Source: Bacillota bacterium (GTDB lineage Bacteria > Bacillota > Clostridia > Lachnospirales > Cellulosilyticaceae). Taken from it: 64,000 nt of DNA. The stretch is taken from the NCBI GenBank assembly GCA_023436395.1, contig JAEZJJ010000094.1:1-64000 (forward strand), given 5' to 3'. Below are positions 53,545 through 61,586 of the stretch, piece by piece. Both the position numbers and the translations under genes were made by a program. The first letter of the stretch is position 1. Every line of letters starts with the position of its first letter. The notes beneath the pieces are model-generated. The model was not told where the DNA came from, ran no database searches, and was given only the letters and a program-made list of their open reading frames with translations.

Positions 53545-54618
53545 ATGAAAAATATACTGGTAACAGGAGGAGCAGGGTTTATTGGGTCTAATTTCATAAA
53601 GCTGATGTTAGAAAACTATGATTATACTATTATTAATTTAGACCTTTTAACTTATGCTGGAAATCTAGAGAATCTAAAGGAAGTGGAGCAGCATCCTAAG
53701 TATACCTTTGTTAAAGGGGATATTGGGGATAGATCTTTACTAGAAAAGCTTTTTGAAGAGTATGAAGTTGATACAGTCGTAAACTTTGCGGCGGAGTCTC
53801 ATGTGGATCGTAGCATTGAGAATCCAGAAGTTTTTTTGATGACCAATGTATTAGGAACACAAACTCTTTTAGATACGGCTAAGAAGTATTGGAAGGTGCA
53901 GCCTGAGAATAAGTATTCACGTGAATTTAAAGAAGGGGTAAAGTACCTTCAAGTGTCTACAGATGAAGTATATGGGACTTTAGGTAAAGAAGGGATGTTT
54001 ACAGAGACGACGTCTCTTACGCCTAATAGTCCTTATTCTGCTTCTAAGGCCAGTGCGGATTTAATGGTAAGAGCTTATTATGAAACTTATGGGATGCCTG
54101 TAAATATTACAAGATGCTCTAATAATTATGGGCCTTATCAATTTCCAGAAAAGCTTATTCCTCTTATGATTAATAATTGCTTGAAGGATAAGACCCTTCC
54201 TGTTTATGGGGATGGGATGCAAGTTAGAGATTGACTTCATGTAAAGGATCATTGTCTAGCTATTGCTACTGTTCTTCATAAGGGCAAGGTAGGAGAGGTG
54301 TACAATATTGGTGGAAATAATGAGAAGGCTAATATTGAGATTGTGAAGCTGATTCTAAAGGAATTAGGCAAAACAGAAAGTTTAATAGAGTATGTAAAAG
54401 ATCGTCCAGGACATGATAGACGTTATGCTATTGATAATAGTAAAATTACGAGTGAATTAGATTGGAGCCCATCTTATACCTTTGAACAAGGAATGAAAGA
54501 AACTATTGAGTGGTATTTGAATAACAAAGAATGGATTAATCATATAGTATCAGGATACTATGAAAAGTATTATGATGCTATGTATAATAGTATTGAGATA
54601 GACAAGAACAATGCATAA
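53545..54618 (+). pseudogene. rmlB: dTDP-glucose 4,6-dehydratase with in-frame TGA
   Basis: The full frame (357 codons) is RmlB: NAD motif GGAGFIGSNFIKLM, VSTDEVYGTLG, the YxxxK in SPYSASKASADLMVRAYYETYG, NYGPYQFPEKLIPLMI. At 54232-54234 the sequence is TGA where the family has TGG (RDWLHV). Translation resumes in the same frame as LHVKDHCLAIATVL through to TAA at 54618, including DRPGHDRRYAIDNSKI. A single G-to-A change explains it. The truncated 229-residue product lacks the C-terminal sugar-binding part and is unlikely to be active, unless the stop is read through or is a sequencing error. Confidence 0.88.
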
Positions 54619-54624
54619 TTATAA

Positions 54625-54816
54625 GAGGTTTTTATCTACGATTTCCACCAGGCAATGTGGATATTTTATAGAAAACATTATTATAAGAAGTACAACTTGG
54701 GGATAACTTTATTGGTTTGGTTGGGGATCTGGAGTAAATATTTATTGGAGATTATAAAAAATGCCATGAAACCTAAACAAATACACAAAGAAAAAGGTCC
54801 TTCACAGACATTATAA
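54625..54816 (+). pseudogene. 3' remnant of a family 2 glycosyltransferase gene
   Basis: An open frame without start (63 codons to TAA 54816) encodes FIYDFHQAMWIFYRKHYYKK and YNLGITLLVWLGIWSKYLLE, the typical membrane-proximal end of rhamnosyltransferase-like GT2 proteins. The preceding part is missing, so it is a truncated leftover next to rmlB, consistent with loss of a rhamnose-pathway segment. Confidence 0.6.
54790..54810. repeat. 21-bp direct repeat flanking manA (left copy)
   Basis: Matches 55970-55990 with one mismatch (AAAAAGGTCCTTCACAGACAT against AAAAAGGCCCTTCACAGACAT). The right copy is the left arm of a complete terminator hairpin; here only the arm remains. The pair flanks the manA gene. 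Confidence 0.7.
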
Positions 54817-54875
54817 GTTGATGATATAGAGTGATAGATATATGCAAAGTCAACTACTGGTCATTTAGAAAGAGG

Positions 54876-54927
54876 AAAAGTTGAAAGGCTCTTCATTTAA
54901 CACAATGAAGAGCCTTTCAACTTTTTT
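54876..54927. terminator. Bidirectional terminator downstream of manA
   Basis: Perfect 22-bp arms 54876-54897 and 54904-54925 with loop TAACAC and A/T runs on both sides. It ends the minus-strand manA transcript. Confidence 0.9.
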
Positions 54928-55876
54928 AAATAGTAGATAGGAGTAATGTTCCTGTCCCTTTAACATAGTAAATACCTGTATTAGCAGGGATAAAAACACT
55001 TTCACCTTTATGTACAGTAAGAGAAGTGTCATCATTAAAAACTTCTACTTCCCCTGAAGTGATTAATAAAGAATGAAAAGATTCATCAGTAGCTTCTAAG
55101 GTGAGTCTCTCTTCTAGATCGATACGATGAACTTGAAAATAATCACATTGTGTGAGTAGCCCCATACTGTAGCCGTTATAAGTAGTCATAGTATAAGGGA
55201 GATAGGTATGTTTTGTTTTTGTGAGGTTAGTAACCTCTTTAGCTTGTTGTATATGTAATGTTCGAGGATTGCCATTGGCATCTAATCTTCCGTAATCAAA
55301 AACTCTGTAGGTGACATTAGAACTTTGTTGGATTTCTGCAATCACAATGCCTTTTCCAATAGCATGGATGGTACCAGGTGTAATTAAGAATGCATCTCCT
55401 GGTTGTACGGATACAGTGTTTAGATAATCTATTAAAGTATTGCTTTCAATAGCTTCTTCAAAGTCTTGGAGTGTTAAATCTTTTTTAAAACCATAAATCA
55501 GTTTAGCATCTGGTTCAGCTTCTAGGACGTACCACATTTCAGTTTTACCCAAATCATTTTCATGTAATTGGGCATAAGAATCATTAGGATGAACTTGAAT
55601 AGATAAATCTTTTCTAGCGTCAATCAGTTTAATAAGAATAGGGAACTGATCCGGGTAGAGAGATTTACTACCTAATACATTTTTTCCATGTTGGGCAATA
55701 TACTCAGATAAAGGAAGTTGTCGATGATTTATGTCTATATAGCAAGTTCCAGCAGGATGTGTGGAGAGTTCCCAGCTCTCAGCAATAATGGATAATGAAC
55801 TTTTTTTGTTATACTCTGTTTTTAATTTTGTGCCACCCCATAAGTAATCTTGGTAGTGTGGTATAAGTTTATACAT
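54926..55876 (-). CDS. manA: Mannose-6-phosphate isomerase, class I
   Basis: A 316-residue zinc enzyme interconverting fructose-6-phosphate and mannose-6-phosphate, supplying mannose units or using mannose. Family features: YLWGGTKLKTEYNKKS, ESWELSTHPAG, IQVHPNDSYAQ with zinc ligands, GKTEMWYVLEAEP, and PGTIHAIGKGIVIAEIQQSSNVTYRVFDYGR at the active site (quoted here in part: TIHAIGKGIVIAEIQQ). The short form (about 315 residues) is typical of Firmicutes. GGAGG precedes the start. It faces the polysaccharide genes and is flanked by 21-bp direct repeats. Confidence 0.95.
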   Translation of the reverse strand: MYKLIPHYQDYLWGGTKLKTEYNKKSSLSIIAESWELSTHPAGTCYIDINHRQLPLSEYIAQHGKNVLGSKSLYPDQFPILIKLIDARKDLSIQVHPNDSYAQLHENDLGKTEMWYVLEAEPDAKLIYGFKKDLTLQDFEEAIESNTLIDYLNTVSVQPGDAFLITPGTIHAIGKGIVIAEIQQSSNVTYRVFDYGRLDANGNPRTLHIQQAKEVTNLTKTKHTYLPYTMTTYNGYSMGLLTQCDYFQVHRIDLEERLTLEATDESFHSLLITSGEVEVFNDDTSLTVHKGESVFIPANTGIYYVKGTGTLLLSTI

Positions 55877-55969
55877 AGTAACCTCCTAAATAATTTACTC
55901 TCATTAGTATATCATAAGTATATTGCTATTATAGTAAGGAATTTGAAGTCATTATGTTTTAAGATGCAG

Positions 55970-56020
55970 AAAAAGGCCCTTCACAGACATCTTGACGATG
56001 TAGGTGAAGGACCTTTTTGT
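55970..56020 (+). terminator. Terminator hairpin upstream of the structured-RNA region
   Basis: AAAAAGGCCCTTCAC (55970-55984) pairs with GTGAAGGACCTTTTT (56004-56018) with one mismatch, and an inner ACATC/GATGT stem extends it. The left arm continues into the 21-bp direct repeat shared with 54790-54810. No intact plus-strand gene precedes it, so it may be left from the truncated glycosyltransferase gene. Confidence 0.75.
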
Positions 56021-56068
56021 TCCAGCCTCTTGAGATAACTTTCATAACCACTTTAATAGACCTTATAT

Positions 56069-56411
56069 AGGCATAGAAGAGCTCCTCAGCATCTATGCTA
56101 AAGCACAGTGCCTACTAAGAGTAGTTATAAAAGTTAAACCAATGAGTGAGGAGCTCCTTAAAGTCTTAGCCGGTGCACCCTTTGTGATGAGGAAACTAAG
56201 GCATCAAGACTCTGGTTTAAAACTTTATTTGGTACTAGAAGTATAAAGACTGAGCAAATAACCTATAATTTGAGCGCCTCCCTTTACACTGGCAATCAGT
56301 GAACATTTTCCTTAAGTCCAGAGGTACCTATAACAATAGATTGAGACTTGGCTGACCCGGTCAGTTCCTCAGAATCCAGGTGTGGTGATTCTGCTTCAGG
56401 AGGTTATTTGT
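56069..56411 (+). ncRNA. Candidate large structured noncoding RNA
   Basis: A gene-free, GC-richer segment in which many stretches are complementary. Helices: 56071-56077/56092-56098; 56079-56088/56147-56156 (10 bp, starting inside the previous loop, so a pseudoknot or switch); 56112-56115/56121-56124; 56162-56167/56206-56211 with inner GCC/GGC; 56210-56215/56318-56323; 56223-56228/56243-56248; 56255-56263/56402-56410 (9 bp closing helix); 56287-56291/56297-56301; 56352-56356/56360-56364; 56370-56376/56387-56393. Strand is assumed plus because the segment leads toward the lipid kinase gene at 56573. The class is not recognised; RNase P, tmRNA and 6S signatures were not seen. Confidence 0.6.
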
Positions 56412-56572
56412 TTTACCTTTACACTCTATATATGTGATGAAAAAGATAATTCCCTAATTAAAATTGAAATTTATTTTAATAAAATGATATTTAATAATAA
56501 TGAGTGTGAGTTGTATCAAAATGGCATACAATGTAAAATATATATAGTAACGTTCCAAAGGGAGGCAAATAA

Positions 56573-57478
56573 ATGAAGATAGCAACTTTATTATACAATC
56601 CTAAAGCTGGACATAGAGCTATTATGACGCATTTAGATTATATTGCAAAGAGAATGCAGCAGTATGGCTATGCATTACATTTGTATAGAAGTACAGCACC
56701 TGGGGATATAAGAGGTTATATTAAGGATAATATCACTAATGAGAACACAAACTTAATCTTGATTTCTGGTGGAGATGGAACGATTAATGAGTGCATCACA
56801 GGAATGCTTGAAAAGAATTTAGATATTCCACTCCTTGTTTTACCGCTAGGGACAGCCAATGATTTTGCCAATTCAGCTAGGATTCCAGCAGGTATTAAGG
56901 AATGTTTAAACCTAATAGAGGATGGTGAACTCTCCTATATTGATGTAGGTAAGGCAAATAAAAAGTATTTTATCAATGTATGTAATATGGGACTTTTTAG
57001 TGGGGTATCTCATAATGTAGACCTAGAGATGAAGAAAAAATTTGGTAGACTTGCTTATTATGCTAAGGGCTTGGAAGAGATTCAAAAATATCAAGCTATG
57101 GATTTAACGATTACCACAGATAAGGAAGTATTGGAGGGAAAGTACGTCCTAGTTCTCGTTTTTAATGGCAAAGGAGCAGGGGGATTCTTAAAGCTAGCAC
57201 AAGAAGCAGACATTACAGACGGCATGTTTAATATGATTTGTATTAAGGATGTCACTTTCTTTGATGTACCAGGGCTCTTTCTAAAGGTTCTTCAAGGAGA
57301 GCATTTAAGAGATGCAAAAATAGATTATCTCACCACTAATAAGGTGAGTATCGTATGTCATAATCAAGAGCAAAAGCATTTTATAACAGATGTGGATGGA
57401 GAGGAAGGTCCAGAGTTTCCTATTCATATAGAAGTCATAACGAATAAACTGAGAGTATTTTTGCCAAAAAAATACTAG
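56573..57478 (+). CDS. Diacylglycerol-kinase-family lipid kinase (YegS/DgkB-like)
   Basis: A 301-residue soluble lipid kinase. ATP-binding motif ILISGGDGTINECI (residues about 62-75) and the family elements YNPKAGH, LPLGTANDFANSARIP, and FITDVDGEEGPEFP near the C terminus. Members phosphorylate diacylglycerol or related lipids, recycling DAG released by lipoteichoic-acid-type synthesis, or act on sphingosine-like lipids. GGGAGG precedes the ATG. It lies downstream of the structured-RNA candidate with about 160 bases between. Confidence 0.9.
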   Translation: MKIATLLYNPKAGHRAIMTHLDYIAKRMQQYGYALHLYRSTAPGDIRGYIKDNITNENTNLILISGGDGTINECITGMLEKNLDIPLLVLPLGTANDFANSARIPAGIKECLNLIEDGELSYIDVGKANKKYFINVCNMGLFSGVSHNVDLEMKKKFGRLAYYAKGLEEIQKYQAMDLTITTDKEVLEGKYVLVLVFNGKGAGGFLKLAQEADITDGMFNMICIKDVTFFDVPGLFLKVLQGEHLRDAKIDYLTTNKVSIVCHNQEQKHFITDVDGEEGPEFPIHIEVITNKLRVFLPKKY

Positions 57479-57520
57479 ATTACAACTTTAAGGTATAGAA
57501 GTGACGCATTAAACGAGAAG

Positions 57521-57572
57521 AAGAGGTGAAGTATAAGGCTACTTAAGGTAGTTTTATACTTCACCTCTTTTG
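57521..57572 (+). terminator. Terminator after the lipid kinase gene
   Basis: Perfect 16-bp arms 57521-57536 and 57554-57569 (AAGAGGTGAAGTATAA and complement) with an inner CTAC/GTAG pairing, then TTT. Confidence 0.85.
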
Positions 57573-57870
57573 GAATTTAGAAAAAATATAAAATAAAAGA
57601 AGCTATAAAAATAAGTGGATAGAGGCTTCAACTCCTTGTTTAAGAAGGAAAAAATGAAAAAAAATTCTAACATCAACTTGATTTTTAAAAATTCATACGA
57701 TATAACAATAGTACAACCTTTGCAAATGGTAAAAAAATACAGAAATACAAATAACAACTAAGTGTATAACAGTGCAGAACAGAATAATTATAAAAGGCAG
57801 TTAATCACACAAACATAATGGAGAAAACAACTGAGATTATAGACAAGTTGGCTGAAATGGAGGAGAAGAT
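57573..57870. other. AT-rich intergenic region, nothing recognised
   Basis: About 300 bases with no convincing frame, hairpin or promoter between the lipid kinase terminator and the small membrane protein gene. It presumably holds the promoter of the next gene. Confidence 0.5.
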
Positions 57871-58146
57871 ATGTTAATAGAGATGTTATTCAGTATGGTA
57901 TTCTTTCTACTACCTGTTATAGGGATGTTTGGTGCTGTAATAGCTAGGGGATTACAGCAGGAGCAGAAGGTGGAAGGAGTAGAGAAGAAAACCATACCTC
58001 ATATAGGAAGAAGACAAAGGCCTACAGAGGCACCAGTCTTTGTGGATAGCCCAGTTATCAGATATCAATTAATAGAAAGTAAAAGGCATGAGCCGCTCAA
58101 GATAGGGCATCAAAAATATTTGTTTTATCAGAGAGCGGGTCCTTAA
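57871..58146 (+). CDS. Small N-terminally anchored protein, function unknown
   Basis: A 91-residue protein with one hydrophobic segment (about residues 4-26) followed by a basic, soluble tail (KTIPHIGRRQRPTEAPV, YQLIESKRHEPLKIGHQKY). GGAGGAGA precedes the ATG. No family is recognised. Its stop overlaps the stop of the convergent ComK-like gene by 3 bases, with no terminator between, so the two transcripts overlap at their 3' ends. Confidence 0.55.
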   Translation: MLIEMLFSMVFFLLPVIGMFGAVIARGLQQEQKVEGVEKKTIPHIGRRQRPTEAPVFVDSPVIRYQLIESKRHEPLKIGHQKYLFYQRAGP

Positions 58147-58619
58147 GTAGTGGTTTCTTTCCACATAAATTCAAACTGCTTTTTATAGTCTACATAGGCA
58201 TAACCAAGAAGTTTAGCAGTATTTTGTTTATGAAGGATATAGGATTTGGGAGATAAGGTAGGAAGTGTGTTGTTATTAGTTAAAATGAGCTGATTATCTT
58301 CGACGCTTAGGATACAGCTATTATTGACATAACCGAAGCAACCATCTTGTTTACCAACACCTTTTCGAAGTTTAACAGGTAAGAAAATAAGATGATCATC
58401 TATTACTACAGGGGTATTTAATTTGCTGCCTGTTACCTGATAAGTCCAATGACGAATCGCCTTAGGGTCGAGGTGAAGCGTATAAAGCATACGATAGATA
58501 TAAGTTTTGATGGAACAAGAAGCATATTCTTTTGAACCATCTTTAAATAGAATGCAAGTAGAGTTTTGGCCATAGGTATCATAGAAAGGAATAAGAGCTG
58601 CGATATCAAAATAGAACAT
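58143..58619 (-). CDS. ComK-like competence regulator candidate
   Basis: A 158-residue soluble protein. Two segments resemble the ComK family: the core around TGSKLNTPVVIDDHLIFLP followed by GCFGYVNN (compare ComK with hydrophobic-P-I-x-V-x-IFLFP and CGW), then a beta-hairpin ending LPTLSPKSYILHKQNTAKLL. ComK is the master activator of competence genes in Bacillus; the clostridial relatives are little studied. ATG 58619 (AAGGAGGTGA 7 bases upstream) is preferred to GTG 58628. It has a good promoter with a LexA-box-like palindrome at about +10 and is divergent from a sigma-factor gene. The family call is from pattern only. Confidence 0.5.
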   Translation of the reverse strand: MFYFDIAALIPFYDTYGQNSTCILFKDGSKEYASCSIKTYIYRMLYTLHLDPKAIRHWTYQVTGSKLNTPVVIDDHLIFLPVKLRKGVGKQDGCFGYVNNSCILSVEDNQLILTNNNTLPTLSPKSYILHKQNTAKLLGYAYVDYKKQFEFMWKETTT

Positions 58620-58640
58620 AAAAATCACCTCCTTAGTAAT

Positions 58641-58654
58641 CGAACACGTGTTCG
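58641..58654. promoter_or_regulatory. LexA (SOS) box-like 14-bp palindrome
   Basis: Perfect palindrome CGAACACGTGTTCG. It agrees with the Gram-positive LexA/DinR consensus CGAACRNRYGTTYC at 13 of 14 positions. It lies between the promoter -10 and the Shine-Dalgarno of the minus-strand ComK-like gene, roughly at +10 to +23, where a repressor would block transcription. Confidence 0.65.
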
Positions 58655-58669
58655 CTATCTGTATGGTAA

Positions 58670-58698
58670 ATTATATAACTATAGTGGGGGATTTTCAA
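58670..58698 (-). promoter_or_regulatory. Promoter of the ComK-like gene
   Basis: On the minus strand TTGAAA (58693-58698), 17-base spacer and perfect TATAAT (58670-58675). The expected transcript start is near 58663, just upstream of the LexA-box-like palindrome. Confidence 0.75.
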
Positions 58699-58840
58699 GT
58701 ATCTATTTATAAAATTTAGAAAAAATAGGGAGTTTTCAAAACTACTACATAACTGGTAAGAACTGTTCAATTCATTTAAAAGAAGAGGCATGTTATCTTG
58801 ATGTTGCGCAAATAAAAGGCTGCAGCAGAAAAGGTGTAAC

Positions 58841-59347
58841 ATGACAAAGGAACAAAGTAGATTATCTTATGAATGGTGGGAAAAGATGACTCCCCTTATA
58901 AGAAAGTTTGTAAGACAAACGGTGCTATACGGTTTTGACGAAGATGATTTGAAACAGGAATGTTATTTACAACTACAAAAGGCTTTAGAAAGATACGATG
59001 AACATTTAGGAATTCCTTTTGAAAGCTATTATAAAATTATGCTTTATGGATGGCGGTCCAACGAGGCTAAAAAGCATAGATTTCAGTCTTTAAAGGAGAA
59101 AGTATTGCTGGTAGAATCAGCAGATGAGCGGATAGATATAGAAAAAGAAGTAGAACAAAAGCTTCTATGGGAAAAAGCTCTAGGTGAGCTAGAGAAGCTG
59201 AGCGAGGTGGAACAATATATTATTAAAGGGTACTATTTTGAACATAGGAGTTTAATAGATATTGGTATTAGCCTAGGGATGAAGTATAAAAATGTAGAAT
59301 TTAAGAAAGGAGTAGCCTTAAAAAAATTAAGGCAGCGATTAAGTTAA
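58841..59347 (+). CDS. Small sigma-70-family RNA polymerase sigma factor
   Basis: A 168-residue sigma factor. Region 2 is visible at about residues 12-70 (PLIRKFVRQTVLYGFDEDDL and KQECYLQLQKALERYD, then the basic WRSNEAKKHR). Region 4 spans about 115-168, with a helix-turn-helix RSLIDIGISLGMKYKNVEFK. It is not a standard ECF factor with an adjacent anti-sigma gene; the size and plan recall SigH/ComX-like or Tn916-type regulators. AAAGGTG precedes the ATG. It is divergent from the ComK-like gene, sharing the 58620-58840 control region, and could direct RNA polymerase to a special regulon. The regulon is unknown. Confidence 0.8.
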   Translation: MTKEQSRLSYEWWEKMTPLIRKFVRQTVLYGFDEDDLKQECYLQLQKALERYDEHLGIPFESYYKIMLYGWRSNEAKKHRFQSLKEKVLLVESADERIDIEKEVEQKLLWEKALGELEKLSEVEQYIIKGYYFEHRSLIDIGISLGMKYKNVEFKKGVALKKLRQRLS

Positions 59348-59364
59348 GCAAGAGTTTTGAATTG

Positions 59365-59399
59365 CCCCTCTCAAAAGCATGGGTCACTTTTGAGAGGGG
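59365..59399 (+). terminator. Hairpin after the sigma-factor gene
   Basis: Perfect 13-bp arms 59365-59377 (CCCCTCTCAAAAG) and 59387-59399, 18 bases after the stop. It is stable but lacks a T-run, so it is a likely but atypical terminator. Confidence 0.6.
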
Positions 59400-59429
59400 T
59401 GATTTACGTTTTCATTACAAAACTTTAAA

Positions 59430-59458
59430 TTGCCGTGTTTTTTGTTGTATTTTATAAA
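59430..59458 (+). promoter_or_regulatory. Promoter candidate for the SLH protein gene
   Basis: TTGCCG (59430-59435), 17-base spacer, TATAAA (59453-59458), with a TTACA motif 15 bases upstream of the -35 (59415). The motif recalls the S-layer promoters. Leader about 65 bases. Confidence 0.45.
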
Positions 59459-59531
59459 TTTTTATCTTAGAATAGATTTAAAGTAGACAAATTATATATA
59501 ACTTTTAATAATATGAGGAGGTAGGAAAAAC

Positions 59532-61544
59532 ATGAATTTTAGAAAAATAAATAAGGGCTTAATGGTATTTGGTTTAGCCGCTTTATATACAATTAATACA
59601 TTTGCAGCAGCAATAGATGTACCTAGCAATCACTGGGCATATAGTGCTATTGAAGATTTAAAAGATAGAGGAATCATTACATATAATAGTAAAAATCAAT
59701 TTTTTCCTAATAATCAAATGACTTTTTTTGAAGTAGCAGAAATTATAGCGAATGCTACAGGCTATGTTAATGTTCAATTGCCTACTAGTAATGTTGATGA
59801 AAACTTTAAAAAACAGATTGTAGAAAATTATAATAAGCAAAAACCTTTACTTGATACCTATAGTGCTAAGCATAGTACTTGGGATAAATTATATGACCAA
59901 CAAGTAGCGTACATACTAGGGAGATATGTAAAAAGTGAAGATAGAGAAGTAGAGTTAAATAAATATATGACCACTGTCAATGGCGTAGAGACTAGAGCGA
60001 TAATGACCAAACAGGATTTAGCTGTTTATATTGTTCGTATGTTAGAAAAGGAAAATACAGCTGTTTCTTCTTACGTACCAGGAGGCTTTAAAGATGAAAG
60101 CCTTATTAAAGAAGCTAATAGACCTTATATGGCATACCTTAAGAGTGTAGGGATTATTACACCAGATGCTAAAGGAAACTGCAATCCTAATACACCAGTA
60201 ACTAAAGCCTTAGCTGCTAAGATGGTAAGTGATGCACTCAAAGTGAAAGAACAGGGATTAGGACAGGAAGTGGCTAATAGTGGAAGTAGTAGTACGATAG
60301 AAAATGCTACAAGTCAAACAGTTACACTTAAAAAAATATTAACTAAAAGTAATACAGAATCTTTTCTTGTAGTAGACAAAGGAACAGGGAGTGTCTATTA
60401 CTCTGTAAAAAATACTTTAAAACCTATAGATATGACTGGTAAGGAAATGAGCTTAACAAGTCTTATACCAGAACAAAAGCTAGCTATTACCTCTGAACTT
60501 ATTAATAATACACAGTATATTACAAGTATAAAAGTGGTAGGAGATGGAAATAGTAGTATAGGAATAGGTACAAATACAGGAACAGGTACTAGTACGGATA
60601 CTGCAGTTAATACTGTATCGGGTAATCTTTTGGAAAAAGTCACAAATGGCATTGTTCGTATCAGCTCTGGGGAAAATCAAACAAGAGTGTACATATTAGA
60701 TAATAATGCAACCATTACTTTAAATGGTGTAAATGTTGAGAGTAGTGCCTTAAGTGCAGGAGATGGGGTTGTAGTTACAGTGCAAAATGCAACCATTACA
60801 AAGGTACAAGCTACTAAAGGGACAGGAAGTATTACAAGCACTTTGGGTAATGGGGAAATCACTGCTAGACAAATGGTGGCAGAAGGGTATAATATTACAC
60901 TTAAACAAGGAAATAGTGAAAGTGTAGTCTTCATACCAGAAAAAGCCATTATTAAACGCAATAATAAGGTTAAGAATCTAGAAGATTTAAGAGTAGGTGA
61001 CCAAATCAGTCTTACAAAAGCAGGGAATACGGTTACAGAAGTAGTGGCTACAGGTGAGCAAAGTAGAAATACAGGAATGATTAAAGAAATTCACTTGGCT
61101 CAACCAAGCAGGGTAGTTGTAAAATTAGATAATGGAGAGACAGTAACTTATACTTTAAGTGGAGATACAGAAATCTATGATGTGAATACACGCAAATATA
61201 TTAATGTACGTGAGCTTCACCTAGGACAATCTATTGATCTTTTACTTGAAAGCAAAGAAGTTGTTTCACTTGATGTTGTGAAAAGTACAAGCGCAGTCAA
61301 CTACAAAGGGGTTATTAAATACGCAACTAGAAGCAGTGATTATATAGAGGTGCTTGTAGAGTATGATCCTATTTCAGGACAAACAGGTATTTATAAACGT
61401 ATAGAAGTGCCTAGCTCGATAAGTATTATTAATAGTAACAATAGACAAGTTAGTCGTAATAGTTTAGAGGAAGATATGGAAATCATCATTACTTATAAGT
61501 ATTTAGATGATTTAACACCAGAAAAGATTTTAATAATCGGATAA
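59532..61544 (+). CDS. SLH-domain wall protein with C-terminal beta modules
   Basis: A 670-residue secreted protein. Signal peptide at about 1-26 (ending NTFAAA). N-terminal SLH repeats: DVPSNHWAYSAIEDLKDRGI with FPNNQMTFFEVAEII, a middle repeat (MTKQDLAVYIVRML), and a third (GFKDESLIKEANRPYMAYLK with NPNTPVTKALAAKMV). Residues about 250-670 are Thr/Ser/Gly-rich linkers (GIGTNTGTGTSTDTAVN) and repeated small beta modules with L-x-x-G-D/Q turns (LRVGDQISLTKAGNTV, LHLGQSIDLLLESKEV). It is probably held at the cell surface through wall polymer. GAGGAGG precedes the ATG. Confidence 0.82.
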   Translation: MNFRKINKGLMVFGLAALYTINTFAAAIDVPSNHWAYSAIEDLKDRGIITYNSKNQFFPNNQMTFFEVAEIIANATGYVNVQLPTSNVDENFKKQIVENYNKQKPLLDTYSAKHSTWDKLYDQQVAYILGRYVKSEDREVELNKYMTTVNGVETRAIMTKQDLAVYIVRMLEKENTAVSSYVPGGFKDESLIKEANRPYMAYLKSVGIITPDAKGNCNPNTPVTKALAAKMVSDALKVKEQGLGQEVANSGSSSTIENATSQTVTLKKILTKSNTESFLVVDKGTGSVYYSVKNTLKPIDMTGKEMSLTSLIPEQKLAITSELINNTQYITSIKVVGDGNSSIGIGTNTGTGTSTDTAVNTVSGNLLEKVTNGIVRISSGENQTRVYILDNNATITLNGVNVESSALSAGDGVVVTVQNATITKVQATKGTGSITSTLGNGEITARQMVAEGYNITLKQGNSESVVFIPEKAIIKRNNKVKNLEDLRVGDQISLTKAGNTVTEVVATGEQSRNTGMIKEIHLAQPSRVVVKLDNGETVTYTLSGDTEIYDVNTRKYINVRELHLGQSIDLLLESKEVVSLDVVKSTSAVNYKGVIKYATRSSDYIEVLVEYDPISGQTGIYKRIEVPSSISIINSNNRQVSRNSLEEDMEIIITYKYLDDLTPEKILIIG

Positions 61545-61552
61545 GAGTACAT

Positions 61553-61586
61553 AAAGGGGGCATAAAAGGAAGTGCCCCCTTTCTTA
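61553..61586 (+). terminator. Terminator after the SLH protein gene
   Basis: Perfect 10-bp arms AAAGGGGGCA (61553-61562) and TGCCCCCTTT (61573-61582), 8 bases after the stop codon. It is the first of a row of hairpins. Confidence 0.85.

Noticed and set aside
44454..54234. TGA read as tryptophan or another amino acid (alternative genetic code)
   Set aside because: Only two genes show disruptive TGA codons, the replaced residues differ (Arg and Trp), and many intact genes here use TGA as a normal stop in ATGA overlaps.
56076..56243. 57-codon open frame on the plus strand (IEELLSIYAKAQ...) in the structured region
   Set aside because: It has no suitable start, no recognisable family, and the same bases are explained by complementary helices; kept only as a caution against the RNA call.
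56382..56576. 64-residue open frame upstream of the lipid kinase
   Set aside because: It starts inside the structured RNA candidate, has no Shine-Dalgarno and shows no protein-family features.
59484..59512. Promoter TAGACA-17-AATAAT before the SLH protein gene
   Set aside because: Its transcript start would fall on the Shine-Dalgarno itself; the TTGCCG-17-TATAAA pair at 59430-59458 fits better.
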